This document shows positions 25,209 through 33,152 of a stretch of 64,000 nt of DNA, piece after piece. The translations under genes and the position numbers were made by a program. This stretch comes from Alphaproteobacteria bacterium. Lineage in GTDB: Bacteria > Pseudomonadota > Alphaproteobacteria > Rickettsiales > JABSSG01. The stretch is from positions 1-64,000 of the forward strand of contig JAUHXQ010000002.1 of the NCBI GenBank assembly GCA_030426905.1, read 5' to 3'. The first letter of the stretch is position 1. Every line of letters starts with the position of its first letter. The notes below the pieces were generated by a model. That model made no database searches, had not been told where the DNA came from, and worked only from the letters and a program-made list of their open reading frames with translations.

Positions 25209-26057
25209 ATGAGAAAAATCAATGATAAATTAAAAGATTCCTTGGCCGCAGATGTAACAAATTTTGTTACCTGTATAAAAGTTCAATTGAAAAATGGGAT
25301 AGTGCAAGGATTTACTGATCATGTTGAAGATATTGTAACTAAGGGTGTTAAGTATGAATCCAATGCAGGATTTGTGTCTTCGGCAATAGAAAATTCTTCA
25401 TCATTGTCTGTTGATAACTTGGAAGTAAGTGGGTTTATTGACTCAGATAAAATTAAATCAGCTGATATTGAGCAAGGAAGGTATGATCATGCTTATGTTG
25501 AAGTATTTATAGTTGATTATACATCGCTTCACTCAGGAATTATTCTATTGAAATCAGGTCACATAGGTGAAGTAAAGCAGTTAAATAATAAATTTGTTGC
25601 AGAAGTTAGAGGAATCTCAGAAAAATTTTCAACTAATATTGGTAAGTTATATTCTCCAACATGTCGCGCTGTTTTTTGTGGTCCGGAATGTAAATTCGAT
25701 AAAAATAAAACTATTAAACACAGCATTGTTATTAACGTCATTGATAAATTTACGATAGAATGCAGAGACTTAGAAATACATGATAATTTTTATCACATGG
25801 GAGGAAGTATCAGATTTACTACAGGTCAAAATATTGATTTGTCTTCCTCAGTGCGAGAATGCAAAAATACTAAAGTGGTATTCTTGAATGACTTTCCTCA
25901 TGAGGTTATGATTGGCGATAAATTTGCCTTATATGGTGGATGTGATAAAAAATTTGAAACTTGTTGCAATACTTATAATAATGCTATAAATTTTCGAGGA
26001 GAACCTCATTTACCTGGGATGGATGAGATACTAAAAACTGCCGGGACTTTTAAATAA
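25209..26057 (+). CDS. Tail hub protein, DUF2163 (GTA g13)
   Basis: 282 residues, DUF2163 family. It includes YSPTCRAVFCGPECKFD (about 141-157) and the C-terminal CDKKFETCCNTYNNAINFRG with EPHLPGMDE. The conserved cysteines C146, C151, C155 and the later CxxxxxxCC group are suited to the iron-sulfur cluster reported for the GTA hub protein (recalled). It forms the trimeric hub at the baseplate centre. It is tightly coupled to the DUF2460 gene upstream. Confidence 0.88.
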   Translation: MRKINDKLKDSLAADVTNFVTCIKVQLKNGIVQGFTDHVEDIVTKGVKYESNAGFVSSAIENSSSLSVDNLEVSGFIDSDKIKSADIEQGRYDHAYVEVFIVDYTSLHSGIILLKSGHIGEVKQLNNKFVAEVRGISEKFSTNIGKLYSPTCRAVFCGPECKFDKNKTIKHSIVINVIDKFTIECRDLEIHDNFYHMGGSIRFTTGQNIDLSSSVRECKNTKVVFLNDFPHEVMIGDKFALYGGCDKKFETCCNTYNNAINFRGEPHLPGMDEILKTAGTFK

Positions 26058-26116
26058 AAATATTGCAGTTTAAATATATTTCATATACCGTATAGTTATT
26101 AACTTATATTACTAGA

Positions 26117-26623
26117 ATGTCTAAGGGTAGAAAATATTTTGGCGAAACACCTCTTGAGGGACCTACCCCTATTAACGCACTATATAAAAATATGAAAAAA
26201 AAATCTCCGTATTATAAACAAAATGACTTTACCTTTAAGCGAGATGAAAATAATAGCTCATATCCTTCTCCAGAAAAATTAGCTGAATATGATAAGGTAT
26301 GCAAAGGTTCAGCACATAAAATTATGGAACTTTTAGAAAGGGATCAAAAACACCGCCATCAGCTAGATGTTGAAAATATTAAATCAAAAACAAGGGCTCA
26401 TATACTAGAAGCAGCATTAGCTTTTATTTTGTCTGTTGTTGTTATTGCAGCTACTTTAGCGTTAACGTATTTTGGTTATAATTCTATTGCTATTATTACT
26501 ATTATTTTTGGTATGTTAGCAGTAATGACAATGGTAAAAAATACTATTGCAACTCCTAAAAAGCATTTTGGTCAGCATAAACATAGAAATCATTATAAGG
26601 GCAAGCAAGCTACGAGTAGGTAG
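26117..26623 (+). CDS. DUF2335 membrane protein
   Basis: 168 residues. The DUF2335 signature is clear: YPSPEKLAEYDKVCKGSAHKI (about 54-74) followed by MELLERDQKHRHQLD. Two adjacent membrane segments follow (about 100-121 and 124-143), then a His/Lys-rich basic tail. The function of DUF2335 is unknown. It lies inside the GTA tail genes between hub and peptidase, where a GTA role is possible. A 6-bp hairpin (TAGGTA/TACCTA) overlaps the stop codon but lacks a T-run. Confidence 0.8.
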   Translation: MSKGRKYFGETPLEGPTPINALYKNMKKKSPYYKQNDFTFKRDENNSSYPSPEKLAEYDKVCKGSAHKIMELLERDQKHRHQLDVENIKSKTRAHILEAALAFILSVVVIAATLALTYFGYNSIAIITIIFGMLAVMTMVKNTIATPKKHFGQHKHRNHYKGKQATSR

Positions 26624-26732
26624 TTCTACCTAATATAAATTTATTGTGCACTCTAGATATTGCTACTAATCATTCACCTAATTTTTTCTGCTTTACAAGC
26701 CTAAAGTCATCTGAAATCAACATATACACTTA

Positions 26733-27236
26733 ATGAAATTGAGCATAAAAGCTATTTCTAAGCAATGCGTATCTTTGGATAATGCAAGAGTAGCAATTAT
26801 AAACGAGGCAAAATCGTGGATTGGTACAAAATTCCAACATCAAGGTAGAACGAAGAAGAGAGATAATCATGAAGGAGCATGTGATTGTTTGGGTTTAATC
26901 ATTGGAGTTTCTCGCAGTTTAAAACTAAAAACAAAAACAGGGTCACTCATACATAATTTAGATCAAGTGGATTATAATATTATTCCTGATAGCCGTAAGT
27001 TACAGCAAAAATTATCTACTTATTTAGATAAGAAAGACAAAAAAAGTATACTACCCGGTGATATAGCTTTATTTGCAATGGCTGGAAATCCACAGCATTT
27101 AGGAATAATTAGCTACATACATTATGAACAAAAAAAATATCTCAGCGTAATACATGCTTATGCTGCAGTAGGGTATGTGTGCGAGCATGCTCTCGATACA
27201 AAATGGCATAAAAGACTAGTAGCGTTATATAATTAA
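26733..27236 (+). CDS. NlpC/P60-family tail peptidase (GTA g14)
   Basis: 167 residues. It has the papain-like core: EAKSWIGTKFQHQGRTKK, the catalytic cysteine in CDCLGLIIGV (about residues 49-58; C51 expected to be the nucleophile) and the histidine in NPQHLGIISY (about 117-126). GTA g14 products are baseplate cell-wall peptidases that help DNA entry through peptidoglycan of the recipient. The giant tail gene follows 13 bases later. Confidence 0.88.
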   Translation: MKLSIKAISKQCVSLDNARVAIINEAKSWIGTKFQHQGRTKKRDNHEGACDCLGLIIGVSRSLKLKTKTGSLIHNLDQVDYNIIPDSRKLQQKLSTYLDKKDKKSILPGDIALFAMAGNPQHLGIISYIHYEQKKYLSVIHAYAAVGYVCEHALDTKWHKRLVALYN

Positions 27237-27249
27237 ATAAGGAATAACT

Positions 27250-30200
27250 ATGGCATCTATAATACTTAGCGGGTTAGGAACTGTAGCAGGGTCGGTATTA
27301 GGCGGCCCTCTAGGAGCGGCAGTAGGGCAGGCAGCTGGTGCATTTCTTGGTAATGCTATAGATAATAGCTTTGCAACACCAATAAACTACAATATTTCTG
27401 GGGCACGACTACATGATTTAGCTTTACAAACTTCAACATATGGCAAAGTTATTCCGCTATTGTTCGGGCAGTGCAGAATAGCAGGAAATGTCATCTGGGG
27501 ATTGCCAATAAAAGAAAAGCAGCATACTAGTGAAGCTAATTCCGGAGGAAAAGGAAGAAAAGTTATAATTAGCAACACTAGCTACAGCTATAGCATTACT
27601 TTAGCAATAGCGATTTGTCAGGGCAAAATTGATTCGATTATTAATATTTGGGCTGATGCTAAGAACATCACCAATATGTTGAGCAATATAAGGGTTTACA
27701 ACGGTACAGAAGACCAAATGCCAGACAGCTTAATTGAAGCTCACATGGGGGCAGGTAAGACTCCTGCTTATCGTGGTATCGCCTATGTAGTAATTGAAGA
27801 CTTCCCTTTAGCAGATTATGGTAATCGCATTCCAAGTTTTAGTTTCGAAGTAAAACGCAGTCCAGATACTGAAGGAAATAATCATGATAAAGTTGAGAAA
27901 TTAGTTGAATCAATTTGTATTATTCCAGGTTCTGGAGAATTTGTATATGACACCAAAATACAATATAAATCAGTAGGAGAAGTTTTTAATAATACTTATA
28001 TTCAAAGCGGTAAGAGAACTGCTATCAATTTAAATAATTCCTATAAAAAAGCAGATTCATTGGTTGCTTTAGACCAGCTTCAAGATACATGCCCTAATTT
28101 GGAATGGGTTGCTCCAGTAGTTACTTGGTTTGGTAGCTCTTTAGATATTGCTAAATGCACTATTCTTCCAGGAGTAGAATTCAAAGGAAACATGAATACT
28201 TATCCAGACATATGGAAAGTAGCTGGAATAGACAGAAACAATGCTCATCAAATTACTCTAAAAAATAGTAGGCCTATATATGGAGGTAGCGTTTCAGACA
28301 AATCTATTTTACGTTATCTAGATGAGTTGAAAGAAAGGGGATATAAGATAATGTTTTATCCTATGCTGTTTATTGACTTACTGAATAAGCCATGGCGTGG
28401 TCATCTAACCGGTGATATTATGAATGTAAAAAATTTTTTCCAGAAAACAAATGGTTATAATAAATTTATATTACATTATGCTAGTTTGGTAAAAGATAGA
28501 ATTGATGCTTTTATTATTGGCTCGGAATTAAAAAATTTAACTTCGCTTAGTGACAGTAAAGGTAATTTTCCTGCAGTGGATGAGCTGGTAAATCTTGCTC
28601 ATGCAACGAAGTCTATAGTTGGTGATAAAGTCAAAGTAACATACGCTGCTGATTGGTCTGAGTATCATCATTGCCAAGGAGGATGGTATAATCTAGATAA
28701 ATTATGGAGTTGTGATGCAATTGATTTTATTGGCATAGATGCTTATTTTCCATTAACAGAAAACGCAGCTGATTATTCAAGTAAGAATAAAATCAAAAAA
28801 GGTTGGAGTTCAGGCGAAGGATATGATTTTTATTATGAGAATCATAAATCTGGTAAGAAAAATAAAATTGAAACTGCATATGCATGGAAAAATATCAAAT
28901 ATTGGTGGGAAAATGAGCATTTTAATCCTAATGGTCAAAAAACTTCATGGATTCCAAGATCTAAAAAAATATGGTTTACTGAATTTGGCTTTCCATCAGT
29001 AGACGCCGCCAGCAATGAACCCAATATATTCTATGATCCCGAATCATATGATGGTGGATTACCCCATCAATCACAAGGGAAAACTGATTTCAAAATGCAA
29101 CGTACATGTATCGAAGCAACATTAGAATATTGGAAAGATTCTTCGATGGTTGAGAGAATGTTTTTATGGACTTGGGATGCACGTCCTTATCCTTACTGGC
29201 CTAGTATGGAAAATATATGGGATGATGGTCGTAAATGGCTCAAAGGTCATTGGGTTAATGGTAAATTTGGCATTACGCTGCTAGCAGAAATTGTGTATGA
29301 AATATGTATTAAATCCGGCTTTTCTCCTGAGCAAATCGATGTAAGCGACTTAACAGATTTTGTTGATGGATACGTTATCAATGATATAGATTCTTCACGA
29401 AATGTTCTAGAGACTTTATCATGTATGTATTTTTTTGATGTTATAGAATCCGAAGGAATAATTAAATTTTCATCTCGTAAAAGAGGTAATAGTTGTGCTG
29501 TAGATTCAAATGATTTGATATGCATAAATAAAAATTTAATGACTATTACTCGCTCTGAAGAGCAAAATCTTCCGCAGAAAATAGAGCTATTATATTTTGA
29601 TAGAACAAAGCTATATCAACAAAATATAGTACGAAATGAAAATTATCATACCAGTAGTAATAAGTCCTTTGTAATAAATTCTAATTTAATTTGTAATCCT
29701 CAAGCTGCATATAATATAGCTGTGACTCATATGAATTGCTGCTGGGGAAATAGATCTTCATATGAATTTTATTTACCATTCAAATACGCTTATCTTGAAC
29801 CTGGAGACTTAATAGAATGTCGTAATTATAAAATTAGAATTACTGATATAGCTTTTATAAAAGATAAAATCTTAGAAGTAAGAGGAATATCCGATAATAC
29901 TGATTATAACTATATTTATGAACCCCAAGTTAATGCAATAGTTGAAAAGAAACTTGAAAATGATTTTATTTCATATATTTTAGATATTCCAGCAAATATT
30001 GGTGCCTATGAAATAAAACCTTTAGTGCATATTGCTATCGCTGATAAAAATGATGATTTTGTACCTACTGCAATTTATTACAGCGATAAAGAGGATGGAG
30101 AATATCACTATTTGGATACTATTACCGAAGAAGCTGTTATTGGAACAGTTCATGGTATATTAGGAGATGCATCTAGTGAATTATTTGACTACAGCAACAA

Positions 30201-30864
30201 GGTAATAGTTTCACTTATTTGTGGTGAGCTATTTTCAGTTACTATAGAGAAGATACTAAGTGACAGTAATTTAGCTATCATAGGTGATGAGATTATTCAG
30301 TTCGCAAATGCTCGAATGATCGCCCCGAATAAGTATGAACTATCTTGTTTGTTAAGGGGTCGCATGGGAACTGAAGAACATATAAAGTCTCATCAAAACC
30401 ATGAACGATTTATCTTACTAAACTACGCAGTGGCAAAAAAAGAAATTCCTTTAAATTTCTTACATACAGCCAGTTACTACTACAAACTAGTTCCGCAATA
30501 CTGTTATTTGGAATCACAGGAAGCACAAGAATTTTACTGGCAGGGAAATAATTTAAGACCTTTATCTCCAGTTCACATCAACTATCAGTTTATCAAAAAA
30601 TCATTAATTAAACTATCGTGGATACGTAGAAGCAGAGTAAATGGTTGTTGGCGTAGCAATGTTGAAGTGCCGCTAAATGAAATAGAAGAGAAATATGAAA
30701 TAGAGGTTATTGCAGAACATAAAATTTTAGACATTTTCTCTTCATCAACTAACTCTATTACGATTGATGTGAGTAAATATTCTAGTATTACATCTTTCTG
30801 TGTTTACCAAGTATCTGCATTAGTTGGTAGGGGATTTAAAGGCGAAATAACATATAACAACTAA
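27250..30864 (+). CDS. Giant GTA tail/host-specificity protein with TIM-barrel-like domain (GTA g15)
   Basis: 1204 residues. A Gly/Ala-rich N-terminus (GGPLGAAVGQAAGAFLGNAID) and the region YGKVIPLLFGQCRIAGNVIW match the start of g15 proteins. A TIM-barrel-like glycosidase-type domain follows at about 350-680 (ERGYKIMFYPMLFIDL; FIGIDAYFPL; IWFTEFGFPSVDAA), then the tail-fold domain with SCLLRGRMGTEEH (about 1034-1046). It forms the central baseplate megatron with an iris-like penetration device. A GGA-type ribosome-binding site is present. It is full length for Rickettsiales forms and slightly shorter than the Rhodobacter protein. Confidence 0.92.
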   Translation: MASIILSGLGTVAGSVLGGPLGAAVGQAAGAFLGNAIDNSFATPINYNISGARLHDLALQTSTYGKVIPLLFGQCRIAGNVIWGLPIKEKQHTSEANSGGKGRKVIISNTSYSYSITLAIAICQGKIDSIINIWADAKNITNMLSNIRVYNGTEDQMPDSLIEAHMGAGKTPAYRGIAYVVIEDFPLADYGNRIPSFSFEVKRSPDTEGNNHDKVEKLVESICIIPGSGEFVYDTKIQYKSVGEVFNNTYIQSGKRTAINLNNSYKKADSLVALDQLQDTCPNLEWVAPVVTWFGSSLDIAKCTILPGVEFKGNMNTYPDIWKVAGIDRNNAHQITLKNSRPIYGGSVSDKSILRYLDELKERGYKIMFYPMLFIDLLNKPWRGHLTGDIMNVKNFFQKTNGYNKFILHYASLVKDRIDAFIIGSELKNLTSLSDSKGNFPAVDELVNLAHATKSIVGDKVKVTYAADWSEYHHCQGGWYNLDKLWSCDAIDFIGIDAYFPLTENAADYSSKNKIKKGWSSGEGYDFYYENHKSGKKNKIETAYAWKNIKYWWENEHFNPNGQKTSWIPRSKKIWFTEFGFPSVDAASNEPNIFYDPESYDGGLPHQSQGKTDFKMQRTCIEATLEYWKDSSMVERMFLWTWDARPYPYWPSMENIWDDGRKWLKGHWVNGKFGITLLAEIVYEICIKSGFSPEQIDVSDLTDFVDGYVINDIDSSRNVLETLSCMYFFDVIESEGIIKFSSRKRGNSCAVDSNDLICINKNLMTITRSEEQNLPQKIELLYFDRTKLYQQNIVRNENYHTSSNKSFVINSNLICNPQAAYNIAVTHMNCCWGNRSSYEFYLPFKYAYLEPGDLIECRNYKIRITDIAFIKDKILEVRGISDNTDYNYIYEPQVNAIVEKKLENDFISYILDIPANIGAYEIKPLVHIAIADKNDDFVPTAIYYSDKEDGEYHYLDTITEEAVIGTVHGILGDASSELFDYSNKVIVSLICGELFSVTIEKILSDSNLAIIGDEIIQFANARMIAPNKYELSCLLRGRMGTEEHIKSHQNHERFILLNYAVAKKEIPLNFLHTASYYYKLVPQYCYLESQEAQEFYWQGNNLRPLSPVHINYQFIKKSLIKLSWIRRSRVNGCWRSNVEVPLNEIEEKYEIEVIAEHKILDIFSSSTNSITIDVSKYSSITSFCVYQVSALVGRGFKGEITYNN

Positions 30865-30883
30865 AATACAAAGGAGTATATCT

Positions 30884-31249
30884 ATGGATAAAACATTAAA
30901 CCTAGATCTAAGATTATTGAAATACAACCAGGCTCAAAAAGAAATTATAGTGAATGAAGCGCTAGCAGTAATAGATGTCATTATAAATCGAGTTGTGGTT
31001 GGTACTATTACTCGATACAAGGATAGTGATAAAAATGGAAGTCTTTATCTAATAGGAGACAACCCTTGTGATGAATGGAAAGAGCAGAAAGGTAAGCTAA
31101 CATTTTATGTTAATGGTTGGAGATATTTAATGCCTAAGAACGGGTGGTTATTCTGGTTTGAAGATAGACAAAATTTTTATCAATATTATAATAAGAAATG
31201 GATGGGAGTTGAATGTAAATGCAAATATGAAGCTCCAAGTCTACCATAA
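30884..31249 (+). CDS. DUF2793 tail-associated protein
   Basis: 121 residues. It follows the DUF2793 pattern: LLKYNQAQKEIIVNEALAVID (about 11-31), then DGSLYLIGDN-like and WRYLMPKNGWLFWFEDRQNFY (about 84-104). This domain often sits at the end of GTA/prophage tail operons as a fibre or fibre-attachment part. An AAGGAG ribosome-binding site precedes the ATG, 20 bases after the giant tail gene. Confidence 0.82.
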   Translation: MDKTLNLDLRLLKYNQAQKEIIVNEALAVIDVIINRVVVGTITRYKDSDKNGSLYLIGDNPCDEWKEQKGKLTFYVNGWRYLMPKNGWLFWFEDRQNFYQYYNKKWMGVECKCKYEAPSLP

Positions 31250-31348
31250 ATGACATCTGTAAGCAATAAATTTTCAACTTAAAATAATTTTTTCTATAAA
31301 GTGCAACTTTTGCTTGACAGTATAGCTAGATTATTTTATACATTATGC
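31250..31348. other. Upstream part of the intergenic region before the structured RNA
   Basis: AT-rich spacer carrying the promoter described separately. No gene is seen. The full gene-poor interval 31250-31911 is 662 bases, of which the middle 300 hold the RNA locus and 31648-31911 hold nothing recognised. Confidence 0.4.
31314..31342 (+). promoter_or_regulatory. Strong sigma70 promoter for the structured RNA
   Basis: A consensus -35 TTGACA (31314-31319), a 17-bp spacer and a near-consensus -10 TATACA (31337-31342). The predicted start of transcription is near 31349. This is the best-matching promoter I found in the window. Confidence 0.8.
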
Positions 31349-31647
31349 ATAAGTGTTTGTTTTATTTTACGGGGGAAAGACAAACATGAAGAGAAATGAG
31401 CAGAACAACAAGCTTTATGTCTCTGAGCGGTCCGATATTGGGGGTTATCAAGTTGCTATAAATATTAGCAGCCTACAGGTCCTGCCACAATCGACTTCTG
31501 CAAGGCTGGCACCTCTTTCTTGTACTTGCGGAAAGTTGAGTCTCAATATCTTCCACACACGTCTCGGACACCATGGTATCGGGCTAGTAAAATCCCTCCG
31601 ACTACCTAAGGTGATGGCCAAGCAACCATGGCTATCACCTCCTTTTT
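31349..31647 (+). ncRNA. Candidate structured non-coding RNA, class unknown
   Basis: About 300 nt bounded by a consensus promoter and a strong terminator. G+C is about 50% (28/60 at 31501-31560; 32/60 at 31561-31620) against roughly one third around it, as expected for structured RNA in an AT-rich genome. A nested fold can be drawn: GTCCGA (31430-31435) with TCGGAC (31564-31569); TATTG (31436-31440) with CAATA (31544-31548); inside them the hairpins GTTGCTA/TAGCAGC (31452-31472) and CTGCAAG/CTTGCGG (31498-31531). It lacks the T arm and CCA of tmRNA, the RNase P core and the SRP core. The boundaries are inferred. A 110-codon ORF overlaps it, but its protein resembles nothing I know. Confidence 0.65.
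31610..31647 (+). terminator. Strong Rho-independent terminator of the structured RNA
   Basis: GGTGATGGCCA (31610-31620) pairs with TGGCTATCACC (31629-31639) over 11 bp with one G-T pair and an 8-nt loop. TCC and a T5 run follow. It marks the 3' end of the candidate RNA. Confidence 0.88.
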
Positions 31648-31911
31648 ATAGCTTCACTATATATTATGTAGCTGGTCTCATTTAAGTAACATATTCTTGC
31701 TATACTACTCACCTCTAGTTTTATAGCATTAATGCTTAAAAGAACAGCTAATATTACTACGGCTACTGCATTCTTTATCTGTTTTACAAAGAATGTTTTG
31801 TTTACGTCCTCGTAGTAAACATTAAATAATTTTTCCACTACTCTGTTTTGACATGAGTATAAAAAACTTACCTAACCTAAATTATAACTACAACATATAA
31901 AGGAGTCAATC
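31648..31911. other. Intergenic region before the holin gene
   Basis: 264 AT-rich bases. A 67-codon minus-strand ORF from a GTG at 31838 crosses it with a hydrophobic segment, but it lacks a ribosome-binding site and its end runs into the terminator, so it is not called. An AAGGAG ribosome-binding site for the holin is at the right end. Confidence 0.35.
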
Positions 31912-32364
31912 ATGATTACATTACTTGCATCTATAGCAGGTTTTATTACTTCAATTATTCCAGAATTCTTTAAATTTTTGATGGATAAGAGTGATAAAAA
32001 ACATGAGCTAGAGATCATGGATCGGCAAATTGAATTACAAAAACAAACTATTGATGCAAAGTTACAAGAAATCAGAGGCTGTGTAGATATTGCAGAAACC
32101 AAAGCTTTATATACCACTTTTAAAAGTGGTATTTTTTGGACTGATGCTTTAAATGCTTCGGTACGTCCTGTCCTTGCGTATTGTTTTTTCTTGCTATATG
32201 GCGCTATCAAGTATTTGCAGTTTAAGAGTATCGCTACTGTTGGTAATGAGTTAGAAATTATTGAAATACTATGGACTGTTGATGATCAAGCGATTTTTGC
32301 AGGTATTATCAGTTTTTATTTTGGCCAACGCGCAATGAGGCGTAGATATGGAATAAGACGGTAA
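31912..32364 (+). CDS. Putative holin (GTA 3-TM holin-like)
   Basis: 150 residues. An N-terminal hydrophobic segment (ASIAGFITSIIPEFFKFL) is followed by a charged coiled-coil (about 25-60), then the conserved-looking WTDALNASVRPVLAYCFFLLYGAI and a last segment FAGIISFYFGQRAMRRR with a basic tail. This matches the layout of three-TM GTA holins that release the muramidase. The lysozyme gene follows four bases later, which strongly supports the role. A good AAGGAG ribosome-binding site is present. Confidence 0.72.
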   Translation: MITLLASIAGFITSIIPEFFKFLMDKSDKKHELEIMDRQIELQKQTIDAKLQEIRGCVDIAETKALYTTFKSGIFWTDALNASVRPVLAYCFFLLYGAIKYLQFKSIATVGNELEIIEILWTVDDQAIFAGIISFYFGQRAMRRRYGIRR

Positions 32365-32368
32365 CCAC

Positions 32369-32800
32369 ATGTTTATTTCAAGTAAAGCTATAGAATTTAT
32401 TAAATCTTTTGAAGGTTATAGTCCTCAAGCTTATTTATGTCCAGCTGGTTATAAAACAATAGGATATGGGCACTTGTTGAGAGAAGGGGAGCTACTAGAA
32501 GAGGTCACTCAAACAGATGCTTTAGAGCTTTTGCATCAAGATATTGCTGTTGCAGAGGGAGCAGTTAGTAGACTAACTAAAGTTACATTAAGACAAAATC
32601 AATTTGATATGCTTGTTTCATTTGTGTTTAATCTTGGTAGCGCTGCTTATCAGAGATCTTCGCTACGTGCAAAAGTTAATAGAAATGAGCATAATTTAGT
32701 ACCACAAGAGTTCAGAAGATGGGTATATGCTAATGGTAAAATTATGCCTGGGTTAGTAAAAAGACGTAATTTAGAAGCTGAAATATATCAAGCTGGATAG
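32369..32800 (+). CDS. GH24 phage-type lysozyme (endolysin)
   Basis: 143 residues of the glycoside hydrolase 24 family. The catalytic Glu is in IKSFEGYSPQAYLCPAG (about 10-26), followed by TIGYGHLL (about 30-37) and the FNLGSAAYQRSSLRAKVN helix region. It cleaves peptidoglycan for cell lysis or GTA release. There is no signal peptide, so it depends on the adjacent holin. Confidence 0.93.
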   Translation: MFISSKAIEFIKSFEGYSPQAYLCPAGYKTIGYGHLLREGELLEEVTQTDALELLHQDIAVAEGAVSRLTKVTLRQNQFDMLVSFVFNLGSAAYQRSSLRAKVNRNEHNLVPQEFRRWVYANGKIMPGLVKRRNLEAEIYQAG

Positions 32801-32840
32801 AAATTTATTTTTGTAAATGCAAGTAAACCAATTATTTTTG

Positions 32841-32849
32841 TGATATAAT
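32841..32849 (+). promoter_or_regulatory. Extended -10 promoter element before the small membrane protein gene
   Basis: TGATATAAT (TG at 32841-32842, consensus TATAAT at 32844-32849) is a textbook extended -10 box 18 bases before the downstream ATG. No matching -35 is seen, as is usual for extended -10 promoters. The short leader is consistent with its use. Confidence 0.45.
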
Positions 32850-32866
32850 TAATATATATAAATAAT

Positions 32867-33139
32867 ATGGTTATAATTATGACTGTAGCACATATATTTT
32901 TTCCCATTTGGGGGCTAAAAATAGGTTTTTTAGGATGTGTTGCTTGGCGAGTAGGAAAAGACTCTGATCTACTTGATAACATTGCAATCTGTGAATCTGT
33001 TGCAGTAGCATCAGGATATGCAGGATACAAAATTGCAGATATGATAGTATATATTGTTGATTCTTTTGAGGGGAAAGAGGATACTGGTAGAGATTTGCCT
33101 GGTAATTTAAATAATGAAGATTCGCATCTTGAACTATAA
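32867..33139 (+). CDS. Small membrane protein, unknown function
   Basis: 90 residues with hydrophobic stretches at about 2-25 and 44-66 and an acidic hydrophilic tail (EGKEDTGRDLPGNLNN). An in-frame ATG at 32879 is an alternative start. It follows the lysozyme gene and is convergent with the AEC transporter (13-base gap). The opposite strand also has long open frames, but this one has the more protein-like composition. No family was recognised. Confidence 0.5.
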   Translation: MVIIMTVAHIFFPIWGLKIGFLGCVAWRVGKDSDLLDNIAICESVAVASGYAGYKIADMIVYIVDSFEGKEDTGRDLPGNLNNEDSHLEL

Positions 33140-33152
33140 AATTTATACACAT

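Noticed and set aside
31349-31647. tmRNA, RNase P or cobalamin riboswitch as the identity of the RNA locus
   Set aside because: There is no T arm with TTCRA or CCA end, no GAGGAAAGTCC-type core, and the B12-box-like GGTCCTGCCAC stretch lacks the other riboswitch elements and has no metabolic gene downstream.
31629-31647. 16S rRNA 3'-end remnant, because of CACCTCCTTTTT
   Set aside because: The sequence upstream does not match the conserved 16S end, and the segment is explained as the terminator's right arm.
31353-31685. 110-codon plus-strand ORF in the gap before the holin
   Set aside because: It overlaps the structured RNA and runs through its terminator, has no recognisable domain, and its composition follows the G+C-rich RNA. 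I treat it as a chance frame.
31635-31838. 67-codon minus-strand ORF with a hydrophobic segment
   Set aside because: It has a GTG start without a ribosome-binding site and its end lies in the RNA terminator; no family recognised.
32788-33150. 120-codon minus-strand ORF opposite the small membrane protein gene
   Set aside because: It has a less natural composition and no ribosome-binding site; the plus-strand frame has an extended -10 promoter nearby.
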